This document shows, piece by piece, positions 27,432 to 35,881 of a stretch of 64,000 nucleotides of DNA. The stretch is from Allomuricauda sp. (GTDB lineage Bacteria; Bacteroidota; Bacteroidia; Flavobacteriales; Flavobacteriaceae). The position numbers and the translations under genes are program-made. The notes beneath the pieces are model-generated. The model was given only the letters and a program-made list of their open reading frames with translations. It was not told the DNA's origin and searched no databases. Location: positions 186,001 to 250,000 of the forward strand of contig RHLF01000002.1 in the NCBI GenBank assembly GCA_003712125.1. Direction: 5' to 3'. Every line of letters begins with the position of its first letter. Positions within the stretch are counted from its first letter, which is position 1.

Positions 27432-28109
27432 CTACCCAAAAGCCCTTCTATGAGATTTTATAAAGCCAATACAAAAAAGCAGATTCATAAGAACGATTAG
27501 CATTCGCAAAACCATTCTTAAATGGTATTCCTGCCAAATTTCATATTTTAAAAATCCTATTAGATATAAAATGGGGAAGAAAAAATAAAATGTACCTAAT
27601 CCAATGGATATCCACGTCATTAGATTGTATTTCTCCCGTTCCCATTTCCAATCTGTTTTATCCTTCAAATAGAGGACGATAAAAATTACCAAAATCCATG
27701 AATTTATGGAGTTGGCATAAAAAAGGCTGACCTTTAATGGATCTGTAAACAGTGCATTAATCACAAATGATAAAAAGGCCAATCCGGCTAGCCATTTCAT
27801 CAAAACTCGGGTTTTTTGTGATGAAACCGATTGGTAATACACTATATAAAAGAAACCAAAAAATATAATTGAATACAGGTTATATATTAGGTCGTTGGCT
27901 ATTTGATTTTCGGTAAAAAAGGCATAATCCGTATATCTAATAAAATAACCAAGGAGCTCGTTAAAAAATGTGTAGGCAATGATGATTGGAAAGAATTTCA
28001 AAACCGTATCATAGTACTTCTTGTAATACTTGATGCTGATTACTAATGTAATCAGATATAAAGGTATGTTGAAATGCTCAACTACAAAGCCAAGTAACTC
28101 ATTAAGCAT
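27432..28109 (-). CDS. Polytopic membrane protein, module copy B
   Basis: A 225-residue protein with about six or seven hydrophobic spans. KKYYDTVLKFFPIIIAYTFFNELLGYF, EKYNLMTWISIGLGTF and the C-terminal SHRRAFG match the copy at 26108, which makes the two paralogues. It has no soluble domain of note. Its ATG is only three bases downstream of the lipoprotein stop (28113), so the two are probably translated in a coupled way. The close coupling of an exported lipoprotein and a membrane protein, repeated twice, suggests that they work as a pair. Confidence 0.78.
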   Translation of the reverse strand: MLNELLGFVVEHFNIPLYLITLVISIKYYKKYYDTVLKFFPIIIAYTFFNELLGYFIRYTDYAFFTENQIANDLIYNLYSIIFFGFFYIVYYQSVSSQKTRVLMKWLAGLAFLSFVINALFTDPLKVSLFYANSINSWILVIFIVLYLKDKTDWKWEREKYNLMTWISIGLGTFYFFFPILYLIGFLKYEIWQEYHLRMVLRMLIVLMNLLFCIGFIKSHRRAFG

Positions 28110-28112
28110 ATT

Positions 28113-28739
28113 CTAAAAATCTCCAAAAGGAGGAGGACCACCTTGTCCAAAATTTAGCGTTAGACTGCCCCCGTTCATCATTAGTGCTGTGTTAAAAGCA
28201 GGCATAAGGGAGGCTTTAGATCTTGGTTCCCCTTCTTGACCCCCGTTTTCGTCTTCGGGCCAATAATTGCGGATCAAAGCTGCCTTGCCATCATCATTGA
28301 TATAAAAGCCGCCACGTTCGCCATCAATGGAGGTAGTAGGCAATAAGAAGACCGTATTTCTATTGGGTTCTTTACCTTCTTTGCCATAGTTGCCCAAATA
28401 AATGCGCAGGCTATCGGGGCTTACCCCGGCCTTTTTCGCCTCCTGTTTCACATACTTTAAATAGTTGTCAATGGTTTCGAAATCGAAGTCGATAAATTGG
28501 GTGGGCACAAATTCTTCTTCTGGGTTACTGGCCATTTCAAATTCTTTGATTCCCGCTATTCTGCGCTCTTCATAGTTATCGCATAGCGTTTTGGCTTCGT
28601 CAAGGCTAATGATGCCCGCAGGGGGTTTGACTTCTTCCTCTTGCGCCATTTCGCGCGTATTCTCTTCTTTAGGGGTTTCTTGGCAGGAAACAAAAAACAA
28701 AACTGCCAATACCAGGATAATGGAATTGATTTTTTTCAT
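28113..28739 (-). CDS. Lipoprotein, module copy B
   Basis: A 208-residue exported protein. MKKINSIILVLAVLFFVSCQETPKEE is a lipoprotein signal with Cys at residue 19. The mature part holds IISLDEAKTLCDNYEERRIAGIKEFE, PTQFIDFDFETIDNYLKYVKQEAKK, SLRIYLGNYG and PTTSIDGERGGFYINDDG, and ends in GQGGPPPFGDF. Those blocks match the small protein at 26864. I do not recognise a named domain and see no catalytic motif. It is coupled to the membrane protein at 27432 by a three-base gap. It lies downstream of rho but behind the rho terminator, so it probably has its own promoter. Confidence 0.78.
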   Translation of the reverse strand: MKKINSIILVLAVLFFVSCQETPKEENTREMAQEEEVKPPAGIISLDEAKTLCDNYEERRIAGIKEFEMASNPEEEFVPTQFIDFDFETIDNYLKYVKQEAKKAGVSPDSLRIYLGNYGKEGKEPNRNTVFLLPTTSIDGERGGFYINDDGKAALIRNYWPEDENGGQEGEPRSKASLMPAFNTALMMNGGSLTLNFGQGGPPPFGDF

Positions 28740-28803
28740 GATAGTGTCTTTAGGATGTTAGGTTAAGTGTTAAAGTTAGGGCTTTTACCTAAGAAATGTT
28801 AAG

Positions 28804-28832
28804 AAAAAACCCCATCCGTTTATGGATGGGGT
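28804..28832 (-). terminator. Rho-independent terminator after rho
   Basis: CCCCATCC (28810-28817) and GGATGGGG (28824-28831) form a stem with loop GTTTAT; on the minus strand it is followed by six T, 25 bases after the rho stop. Confidence 0.85.
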
Positions 28833-28857
28833 CTAATTCTTTATAAGTAGTTCCTTT

Positions 28858-30420
28858 TTAATTATTCATGGTCAAAAGAAACTCTTCGTTGTTTTTCGTT
28901 TGCTTCATGCGCTGCTCCATAAACTCCATGGCTTCAACCGGGTTCATGTCTGCCAAATACTTACGCATGATCCACATACGCTGTATGGTCTGCTCATCCA
29001 ACAACAGGTCATCGCGACGGGTTGAAGATGAAATCAAGTCAATGGCCGGGAAAATCCTACGGTTAGAGATACGTCTATCCAATTGGAGTTCCATATTACC
29101 CGTACCCTTGAATTCTTCAAAAATAACCTCGTCCATTTTAGAACCTGTTTCTGTCAATGCTGTGGCAATGATCGAAAGGGATCCGCCATTTTCAATATTA
29201 CGGGCGGCACCAAAGAATCGCTTGGGTCGGTGCAATGCATTGGCATCAACACCACCACTTAATACCTTACCGGAAGCAGGTTGCACGGTATTGTAGGCCC
29301 GGGCCAATCGGGTAATCGAATCCAATAGAATCACCACATCATGGCCACACTCTACCAAACGCTTGGCTTTTTCAATAACGATGTTCGCCACACGAACATG
29401 CTCGGTCGCTTCTTTATCAAAGGTTGAGGCGACAACTTCCCCACGCACGTTGCGTTGCATGTCAGTCACCTCCTCTGGGCGCTCATCGATTAAAAGGATA
29501 ATTTGATATACCTCAGGATGATTGGCCGCAATGGCATTCGCGATATCCTTGAGCAACATGGTCTTACCCGTTTTGGGCTGCGACACGATCATACCCCGTT
29601 GTCCTTTACCAATGGGTGAGAACAAATCAATAATACGTGTTGACAAGGTGCTTTGACGGTCGGCCACATTAAATTTTTCCTTTGGGAATAGGGGCGTCAA
29701 ATGCTCGAACGATACCCGGTCACGAACCACTTGGGGATCTAGACCATTAATTTTGTTGACCTTGATCAGTGGAAAGTACTTTTCACCTTCCTTGGGCGGT
29801 CTTACATTACCCAATACGGTATCACCTGTCTTTAGGCCAAACAACCGTATTTGTGATTGCGACACATATATGTCGTCAGGCGAGGAGAGGTAGTTGTAAT
29901 CAGACGATCTTAAAAATCCATAACCGTCTTGCATGATATCAAGTACACCTTCGCTTTCAATAATGCTATCGAACTCGAATTCAGGCGCTTTGTAACGATT
30001 TTTTAAATCCTTGTCAAAATTGCTACTCTTCTTTTCGTTGTTATTACGCTGGTTTTGGCCCCTCCGATTCGAATTTTGATTCTTATGCTGCCCATTCTGA
30101 TGGTGGTGCTCTTTTTTGGGTTTTTGACCCTTGTTGTCCCCACCTTCCGACGGCTTTTCATCGGTAGTTGGAGCCTCGGCCTTTGATTCGTTGGCTTTTT
30201 GCTCTTTTTCGGGCTTGTTTCTTTTTGGTTGTTCTGCTTTTGCCGGTGCGTTCTTGGTATCGGCTTGCAGCAAGGCTTTTGGGTTAGAAGCCTGTAAGTC
30301 AAGGATTTGATAGACCAAATCCAATTTTTTCAAGGTCTTGAATTTTGGAACTTTCAAGTCCTTCGCAATTTCCTGTAATTCAGGTAATTTTTTTGCTTTT
30401 AGATCAGAAATCTCAAACAT
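28858..30420 (-). CDS. rho: Transcription termination factor Rho
   Basis: The hexameric RNA helicase that ends transcription at Rho-dependent sites. The ATG at 30418-30420 ([20 protein letters not shown]) is preferred over an adjacent TTG, giving 520 residues. The N-terminal Rho_N helices are followed by a roughly 100-residue low-complexity insertion rich in Lys, Gln, Asn and Glu (near residues 55-145). The RNA-binding cold-shock-like domain contains [21 protein letters not shown]. The ATPase has Walker [11 protein letters not shown], Walker [17 protein letters not shown] and the Q-loop region [26 protein letters not shown]. Charged, disordered insertions of this kind are common in Rho of Bacteroidota. 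The gene is divergent from the DUF4293 gene. Confidence 0.96.
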   Translation of the reverse strand: MFEISDLKAKKLPELQEIAKDLKVPKFKTLKKLDLVYQILDLQASNPKALLQADTKNAPAKAEQPKRNKPEKEQKANESKAEAPTTDEKPSEGGDNKGQKPKKEHHHQNGQHKNQNSNRRGQNQRNNNEKKSSNFDKDLKNRYKAPEFEFDSIIESEGVLDIMQDGYGFLRSSDYNYLSSPDDIYVSQSQIRLFGLKTGDTVLGNVRPPKEGEKYFPLIKVNKINGLDPQVVRDRVSFEHLTPLFPKEKFNVADRQSTLSTRIIDLFSPIGKGQRGMIVSQPKTGKTMLLKDIANAIAANHPEVYQIILLIDERPEEVTDMQRNVRGEVVASTFDKEATEHVRVANIVIEKAKRLVECGHDVVILLDSITRLARAYNTVQPASGKVLSGGVDANALHRPKRFFGAARNIENGGSLSIIATALTETGSKMDEVIFEEFKGTGNMELQLDRRISNRRIFPAIDLISSSTRRDDLLLDEQTIQRMWIMRKYLADMNPVEAMEFMEQRMKQTKNNEEFLLTMNN

Positions 30421-30588
30421 CAATGAAAGGAATGTAAATTAAACTATTGAATTATGATTGTTATGAAGTAATATGTTATTCGGTAATCTACTGTGGGAAA
30501 GGTATCCCGAGGTAAGTAATCGCTCTTATAACGTTGCAAGTATACAAATTATTTTTCAAGATATGCTGCTATTTAACGAAAAGACATC

Positions 30589-30596
30589 TATTTTTG
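30589..30596 (+). promoter_or_regulatory. -7 element for the DUF4293 gene
   Basis: TATTTTTG matches TAnnTTTG exactly, 23 bases before the ATG at 30620. No spaced TTG is clear upstream. Confidence 0.45.
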
Positions 30597-30619
30597 CTGT
30601 CCGAATTTGAATTAAGATA

Positions 30620-31030
30620 ATGATTCAACGAATTCAAACGTTCTATCTGCTACTGGCTGCAATTTTGGTCGGTGTGCTGCCCTTTTTTTTAAGCCTTTGG
30701 ACAGGTATGGATGGGGAAGCCGTTTTTGCCAAAAGCCAGCTAGGGGTGAGTATTGCTTTTTATAGTGCTGCACTCTTGGCCTTGGTAGCAATATTTATGT
30801 ATAAAAAACGACAAAATCAATTTGTTCTGAACAGATTGAATATGATAGTGAATCTTTTTTTACTAGGATTTTTCGTTTACCGGTCGCTAAACTTATCCGG
30901 AGAGGCTGAGGTCTCTGAGAAGGGTATTGGGATGCTGATTCCTGTATTTTCTATCGTTTTTCTGGTTCTGGCCAACAGAGCCATCAAAAAGGATGAAGAT
31001 CTTGTAAAATCTGTTGATCGTTTACGTTAG
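30620..31030 (+). CDS. DUF4293 membrane protein
   Basis: A 136-residue integral membrane protein with four hydrophobic spans (about residues 8-27, 47-60, 72-87 and 103-119). It opens MIQRIQTFYLLLAAILVGVL, which is the conserved start of DUF4293. The family is found in Bacteroidota, often beside rho as here, but its function is not known. It has a -7 box in the divergent gap with rho and its own hairpin terminator. Confidence 0.85.
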   Translation: MIQRIQTFYLLLAAILVGVLPFFLSLWTGMDGEAVFAKSQLGVSIAFYSAALLALVAIFMYKKRQNQFVLNRLNMIVNLFLLGFFVYRSLNLSGEAEVSEKGIGMLIPVFSIVFLVLANRAIKKDEDLVKSVDRLR

Positions 31031-31058
31031 ACCTAACATCTTAGTAGTATTAGTGCGA

Positions 31059-31086
31059 AAAGCCCCTGAATCTTCAGGGGCTTTTA
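31059..31086 (+). terminator. Bidirectional terminator between DUF4293 and the PqqB-like gene
   Basis: AGCCCCTGAA (31061-31070) and TTCAGGGGCT (31073-31082) form a ten-base-pair stem flanked by A and T runs, located between convergent genes. Confidence 0.85.
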
Positions 31087-31090
31087 TTTT

Positions 31091-32011
31091 TTATAATCCG
31101 ATGGCTTGTTTAAAACGTGCAATATGAAAGCCCTGTGATAACACCTGTTTTGAGGCTTCGCTTTCTGGGTCAAGCAACGGATTGGTGTGGTTGAGATGTA
31201 TAAAATAAACCTTCTCTTTCTCTGCTGTGGGCAGATCTTTGAACAGGGCCATGCTTTCGATAACAAATGGGTGGGGTATTTCTGAAATATCCCGATTGTT
31301 GATTTCCTCCCCATCAAAAAAAGAGGCATCGAGAAAGGCGTAATCCACCTTTTTGATCTCTTCCCTAATGTCGCTTTTCCACTTCGACCATTTATTGATG
31401 TCGGGAATAAAAAGTACCTTTTGATTGGGCCCTTCGATGAGATAGCCGACGGTTTCCGAAAATTCATCCCTATGGGGCACCAAAAATGGGGTTACCTTGA
31501 TATTGTTGGTAAGTTGAATGGGCTGTTGGTCGTTTAAATCTTGTAAGGCAATATTGTGTAGGGCCACCAATTGGCTCCAGGGTCCGTTCTGTGCCAGAAA
31601 TGAGCTCATTTTGGGCATGGCATATACGGCCACGTTTTTTGCGCCAAGGGCTTCGCGCCCCAAGAACTGCAAGCCGGTATAATGCCCAATATGGGCATGG
31701 GTTAGAAAAATTCCGTCAGGTGTTTCCCTTTCGGTGCCCGCAGCAGCCTTGAGCAACTTAAGTTGTTCGGGTAAATTGGGGGTGGCCTCAAACAAGAAGG
31801 TTTTGCCATGTTCATGGTCAATAACACCCAACGCTACGACTTTACGCGTAGGATCTGGGGCATCCCAAAGGGGTGCGCAACAGTCTTTTTGACACCCGAT
31901 ATGGGGACTGCCGCCATCTTGCACGGTACCTAAAACAACCAATGAAACCTTGTTTTGCTGGCCTAACATAGCTTGCGCCAAAAGAAAAAGGATGTATACT
32001 ATGCGTTTCAT
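31091..32011 (-). CDS. PqqB-like metallo-beta-lactamase-fold hydrolase with signal peptide
   Basis: A 306-residue MBL-fold protein related to PqqB. A signal peptide (MKRIVYILFLLAQAMLGQQ) is followed by LGTVQDGGSPHIGCQKDCC, where the Cys-rich cluster matches the position of the PqqB N-terminal metal site. The metal-binding loop reads THAHIGHYTGL: its HxHxxH pattern is kept, but the Asp usual in MBL enzymes (HxHxDH) is Gly. Later blocks are VPHRDEF, LFIPDINKW, LDASFF and FIHLNHTNP. PqqB itself is cytoplasmic and acts in pyrroloquinoline quinone synthesis; no pqq genes lie here and this copy looks exported, so a PQQ role is unlikely. It overlaps the phosphoesterase gene by four bases (ATGA). Confidence 0.82.
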   Translation of the reverse strand: MKRIVYILFLLAQAMLGQQNKVSLVVLGTVQDGGSPHIGCQKDCCAPLWDAPDPTRKVVALGVIDHEHGKTFLFEATPNLPEQLKLLKAAAGTERETPDGIFLTHAHIGHYTGLQFLGREALGAKNVAVYAMPKMSSFLAQNGPWSQLVALHNIALQDLNDQQPIQLTNNIKVTPFLVPHRDEFSETVGYLIEGPNQKVLFIPDINKWSKWKSDIREEIKKVDYAFLDASFFDGEEINNRDISEIPHPFVIESMALFKDLPTAEKEKVYFIHLNHTNPLLDPESEASKQVLSQGFHIARFKQAIGL

Positions 32012-32502
32012 CGTTTTCCCAATTCAATTACCTCCAAATCTTTAATTTCTTCCTTATCGATCACAAACCTAAGCATGGTGCGCACATGATGAAAACCGTG
32101 TTTGCCGCATGCCCCCGGATTCATATGCAACACGTCAAGTTTATTGTCACGCATCACTTTCAAAATATGCGAATGCCCGCAGATAAAAAGTTTGGGCGGG
32201 TTCTTTTTGATTTCGTCCCTGACACGAACATTGTATTTGTTGGGATATCCCCCAATATGGGTGATCCATACATCAACCCCTTCACAGAAAAACCGATTGT
32301 GTTCAGGGAATTCTTTTTGTAGGGTATGATCGTCAATATTTCCATAGACCCCACGTAGGGGTTTGACTGCTTTGATGGCATCACTCACCTTAAGGTCGCC
32401 TATATCTCCAGCGTGCCATACTTCATCTGCTTCCCCCGCATATTTCAATATGGAGGCATCCATATACCCATGGGTGTCAGAAAGAAGTAGAATTTTGGTC
32501 AT
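32008..32502 (-). CDS. YfcE/MJ0936-type metallophosphoesterase
   Basis: A 164-residue calcineurin-like phosphoesterase. The metal-site motifs are clear: LLLSDTHGYMD (D-x-H), HAGDIGDLKV (GD), GNIDDHTL (GNxD, the usual GNCD/H), ITHIGGYP and ICGHSHILKV (GHSH). Family members hydrolyse phosphodiesters in vitro; the physiological substrate is unknown. The protein is cytoplasmic. Its stop and the start of the PqqB-like gene overlap as ATGA, so they are cotranscribed and probably translationally coupled. Confidence 0.9.
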   Translation of the reverse strand: MTKILLLSDTHGYMDASILKYAGEADEVWHAGDIGDLKVSDAIKAVKPLRGVYGNIDDHTLQKEFPEHNRFFCEGVDVWITHIGGYPNKYNVRVRDEIKKNPPKLFICGHSHILKVMRDNKLDVLHMNPGACGKHGFHHVRTMLRFVIDKEEIKDLEVIELGKR

Positions 32503-32589
32503 GCGTTAAAAATTGTCTAAAGTGAACCCCTACAGTAAGGGTTGCCCCTTATTAATGTATCTTTAACGCGCTAAAAATAAGCGTTTCCC

Positions 32590-33333
32590 TTGAGATATTT
32601 TCTTCGCTTTTCATACTTCGGAAAGGCCTATCATGGCTGGCAACGCCAACCCAATGCGATTACCATTCAAGAGGTTTTGGAAAGCGCCATCTCAACGATG
32701 CTGCGAACCCCTATCGAAATTATGGGCGCAGGGCGCACCGATGCTGGTGTGCATGCAAAGGAACTGTTTGGGCATTTTGATTGTTCCCCAATAGCAGACC
32801 CTACCGAATTTGTACAGCGTCTCAACAGCTTTTTACCCGAAGATATTGCAGTGCAAGAACTTCTTGCGGTGCACCACGAGGCCCACGCACGTTTTGATGC
32901 GGTGGAACGCACCTACGAGTATTGGGTGGTGCAGCAAAAGAATCCTTTTTTAACCGATTATGCACATCAAATAAACCTCCCGCTCAACCTGGAGGCTATG
33001 AATGAGGCAGCTCAAATTCTAATGGAATATGATGATTTTGAGTGCTTTTCTCGATCAAATACTGATGTGAAGACCTTTCTCTGTACCATCAAAAATGCTC
33101 GTTGGGAAATGAAGGATGAAAAATTGGTGTTTACCATTACCGCCGACCGTTTTCTGCGCAATATGGTTCGGGCCATTGTAGGTACCTTGGTAGCCATTGG
33201 TCTTGGTAAGCTTGAGGTGAATGACATGCACACAATTATTCAAAGCAAGGATAGGGGTAAAGCGGGGGCATCCGTGCCAGCAAAAGGACTATATTTGACT
33301 AGGGTAGTCTATCCAAATTCGATTTTTACATGA
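32590..33333 (+). CDS. truA: tRNA pseudouridine(38-40) synthase TruA
   Basis: TruA makes pseudouridine at positions 38-40 in the anticodon arm of several tRNAs. The 247-residue protein begins at TTG (MRYFLRFSYFGKAYHGWQRQ), since an in-frame TAA lies 12 bases upstream and no ATG fits. The catalytic Asp is residue 51 in MGAGRTDAGVHA; also visible are FDAVERTYEYW, ADRFLRNMVRAIVGTL and the C-terminal APAKGLYLTRV-like segment SVPAKGLYLTRV. It overlaps the ABC exporter gene by four bases (ATGA), so the two are cotranscribed. Confidence 0.95.
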   Translation: MRYFLRFSYFGKAYHGWQRQPNAITIQEVLESAISTMLRTPIEIMGAGRTDAGVHAKELFGHFDCSPIADPTEFVQRLNSFLPEDIAVQELLAVHHEAHARFDAVERTYEYWVVQQKNPFLTDYAHQINLPLNLEAMNEAAQILMEYDDFECFSRSNTDVKTFLCTIKNARWEMKDEKLVFTITADRFLRNMVRAIVGTLVAIGLGKLEVNDMHTIIQSKDRGKAGASVPAKGLYLTRVVYPNSIFT

Positions 33334-35102
33334 GCAACGAAAAAGAAATAGGCAAAGCATTTGATTTTGGCCTTTTCAAAAGGGTTTTTGAATTTACCAA
33401 GCCGTATCGATTGATTTTCTATGGGGTGGCCTTTTCAGCGATCTTGTTGTCGGCATTTGCCATTTTCACGCCCTTTATCGTCAAGGAAATCATTAATTCT
33501 GCTTTACCCAGTAATTCGTTGAATCAGTTGGTCACCTTGATTTGGTTGATGGCCGCCGTATTGTTCGGGCAGGTATTTTTTCAGCTCTTCTTCAATTACT
33601 ATGCAAATTTGTTGGGCGAATCGGTTATTAAGGACATTCGGATTCGGCTGTTCGAAAAAATGATGTCGTTTAAGATGACCTACTTTGATAAGTCATCCAT
33701 TGGGGTTTTGGTTACCCGGGCGGTGGCTGATATGCAGCGTATCGGAGAGATTTTTAGTCAGGGCTTTTTTGTCATCGTGGCCGATGTATTAAAAATGATT
33801 TCAGGTGCCATAGCCATGATCTATTTCAGTTGGAAATTGGCCCTTATTGTCTTTGCAGTACTTCCCGTTATTTTGATTGCGACCCGCTTGTTTCAGCAAG
33901 CCATGAAGGTGGCTTTTATCGAAGTGCGCGCACAGGTCGCCAATTTGAACTCCTTTGTTCAGGAACGTATTGCGGGTATGAAGATCGTACAACTCTTCAA
34001 TCGCGAAGAAATAGAAAAGGAAAAATTCAGGACCATCAATGAAAAACATCAAAATGCCTGGCTGAAAACAGTATGGTACAATTCCATCTTTTTTCCGGTA
34101 GCCGAGATTTCATATTCCCTAGGCATTGGTTTGGTGGTGTATTTTGGGGTCATCCAGAACATTGATGCCATGCAGGAGAACAATATCGGCACCATTGTGG
34201 CTTTCTTCTTTTTGATGGATTTGTTATTTCGACCATTACGCCAGATTGCCGATAAGTTCAATACCTTACAGATGGGAATGGTGGCTGCCAATCGGGTATT
34301 CAAGATATTGGATACTGAAAGCCATATTTCGGACGAAGGGCAGCTTGAAAAAACCAATATCAAAGGGGGTATCAAATTCGCCGATGTTCGATTTGGATAT
34401 GTCAAGGACGAAGAGGTCTTGCACGGGGTTTCTTTTGAGGTAAAAGCTGGTGAAACGGTCGCTATTGTGGGCGCCACAGGAGCCGGAAAATCAACCATAA
34501 TCAATTTATTGAACCGCTTTTACGAAATCAATTCCGGGCATATTTTTATCGATAACATTGATATCCGCGAATACACCTTAAGATCCCTTCGATCCCATAT
34601 TGCTGTGGTCTTGCAGAACGTATTCTTGTTTGCCGATACCATCGCCAATAACATCTCGTTAAAGGCCCCATCGGTAACGCTTGAAGATATAGAGGCAGCA
34701 GCCAAACAAATTGGGGTGCATGAGTTTATATCAAGCCTGCCGGGCGGTTATCACTACAATGTAAAAGAGCGGGGTACCATGCTTTCGAGTGGTCAGCGAC
34801 AGCTGATCTCCTTTTTAAGGGCCTATGTAAGCAATCCGAGCATCTTGGTCTTAGATGAAGCCACTTCATCGGTCGACACCTATTCAGAGCAGCTTATTCA
34901 GCAGGCTACAGACAAAATTACCGCAGGTAGAACTTCGATCATTATAGCGCACCGTTTGGCAACCATCAAAAAGGCCGATAAAATTTTGGTCATGGATGCC
35001 GGTAAGGTCGTTGAAATGGGGACCCATAAAGCGTTGCTCAAAAAAGGTGGGTACTACAGTGATTTGTACGAGGCCCAGTTTTTGGCCGAAGAGGTGGCTT
35101 AG
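33330..35102 (+). CDS. MsbA-like ABC exporter (fused permease and ATPase)
   Basis: A 590-residue half-transporter that should form a homodimer in the inner membrane. Six membrane segments occupy about residues 25-310, followed by the ATPase: Walker A VGATGAGKST (near 380), Q-loop VLQNVFLFADTIANN, signature MLSSGQRQLISF (near 486), Walker B ILVLDEATSSVDT and H-loop IIAHRLATI. The family includes the lipid A flippase MsbA and multidrug exporters; the substrate cannot be decided here. Its C-terminus overlaps the convergent DUF3667 gene by four bases. It is cotranscribed with truA, which is unrelated in function. Confidence 0.92.
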   Translation: MSNEKEIGKAFDFGLFKRVFEFTKPYRLIFYGVAFSAILLSAFAIFTPFIVKEIINSALPSNSLNQLVTLIWLMAAVLFGQVFFQLFFNYYANLLGESVIKDIRIRLFEKMMSFKMTYFDKSSIGVLVTRAVADMQRIGEIFSQGFFVIVADVLKMISGAIAMIYFSWKLALIVFAVLPVILIATRLFQQAMKVAFIEVRAQVANLNSFVQERIAGMKIVQLFNREEIEKEKFRTINEKHQNAWLKTVWYNSIFFPVAEISYSLGIGLVVYFGVIQNIDAMQENNIGTIVAFFFLMDLLFRPLRQIADKFNTLQMGMVAANRVFKILDTESHISDEGQLEKTNIKGGIKFADVRFGYVKDEEVLHGVSFEVKAGETVAIVGATGAGKSTIINLLNRFYEINSGHIFIDNIDIREYTLRSLRSHIAVVLQNVFLFADTIANNISLKAPSVTLEDIEAAAKQIGVHEFISSLPGGYHYNVKERGTMLSSGQRQLISFLRAYVSNPSILVLDEATSSVDTYSEQLIQQATDKITAGRTSIIIAHRLATIKKADKILVMDAGKVVEMGTHKALLKKGGYYSDLYEAQFLAEEVA

Positions 35103-35881
35103 GCTTTTTTTGGCAGAAAATCTTGAAATTCTACGACGCCAAATACTAATAAAAGTATATTGATTACAATGCCAACACCAAGAAACCCAAAAAAGAACAA
35201 TAGCATATAACCTAGGCTCCGAAAAATAGTGGCGGATCTATCAAAAGGCGAAATCTTTATATAAACATAAAGACTGTAAAACAACATTGCCGCTATCACA
35301 TAATAAGACGAATTGAAGTAGTTTTCAGGATGTATGATCAACCACGCAATGGCAATTATCGAAGAAATTAGACTAAACGTAGCTAGGATATATAAACCTA
35401 TGATGATGTGCTCCGAAATATTGTAGTTTTTCTTATTGAATAGCGCAATACCGCCAATTGCTATTACCGGCACATATAATAGATAGATCAAGTTGTTATA
35501 GTCCATCGTAAACTCTAGTGTTTTGCGCATGCCCTCACCATTGGCCTGACCTGCCAAGACACTAAAATCAATTTTATCCCAGGCATACTTTCTCATGATA
35601 AGAACACTGATACCCGATAGGAATAAGGCAATGGCGATATAACTAATGGGGTTCAGGTATTTTCTGCGCACCCCTGAAATATATCCATCGGCGACATATT
35701 GGGGTTTTGATATCATATGAAAGACCGTTTTGAGAAAGGTATTGTCGACATTCAAATAACGTTCGACCACATCGTAAAAGAGGTTTTTTAATGTAATTCT
35801 TTTTCGAACCACCTTGGCCCCACAAGCGGGACAGAAGCTAAAGTCTGTACGAAGGTTGTTGTCACAATTTTTACACTGCAT
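35099..35881 (-). CDS. DUF3667-like zinc-ribbon membrane protein
   Basis: A 260-residue protein. The N-terminal zinc ribbon has CxxC pairs at Cys3/Cys6 and Cys17/Cys20 (MQCKNCDNNLRTDFSFCPACG). It is followed by TLKNLFYDVVERYLNVDNTFLKTVFHMISKPQYVADGYISG, the DUF3667 pattern, where the last part leads into about four membrane spans. The function of the family is not established. Its ATG overlaps the cdaA stop by one base, so it is translationally coupled to cdaA. Confidence 0.82.
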   Translation of the reverse strand: MQCKNCDNNLRTDFSFCPACGAKVVRKRITLKNLFYDVVERYLNVDNTFLKTVFHMISKPQYVADGYISGVRRKYLNPISYIAIALFLSGISVLIMRKYAWDKIDFSVLAGQANGEGMRKTLEFTMDYNNLIYLLYVPVIAIGGIALFNKKNYNISEHIIIGLYILATFSLISSIIAIAWLIIHPENYFNSSYYVIAAMLFYSLYVYIKISPFDRSATIFRSLGYMLLFFFGFLGVGIVINILLLVFGVVEFQDFLPKKA

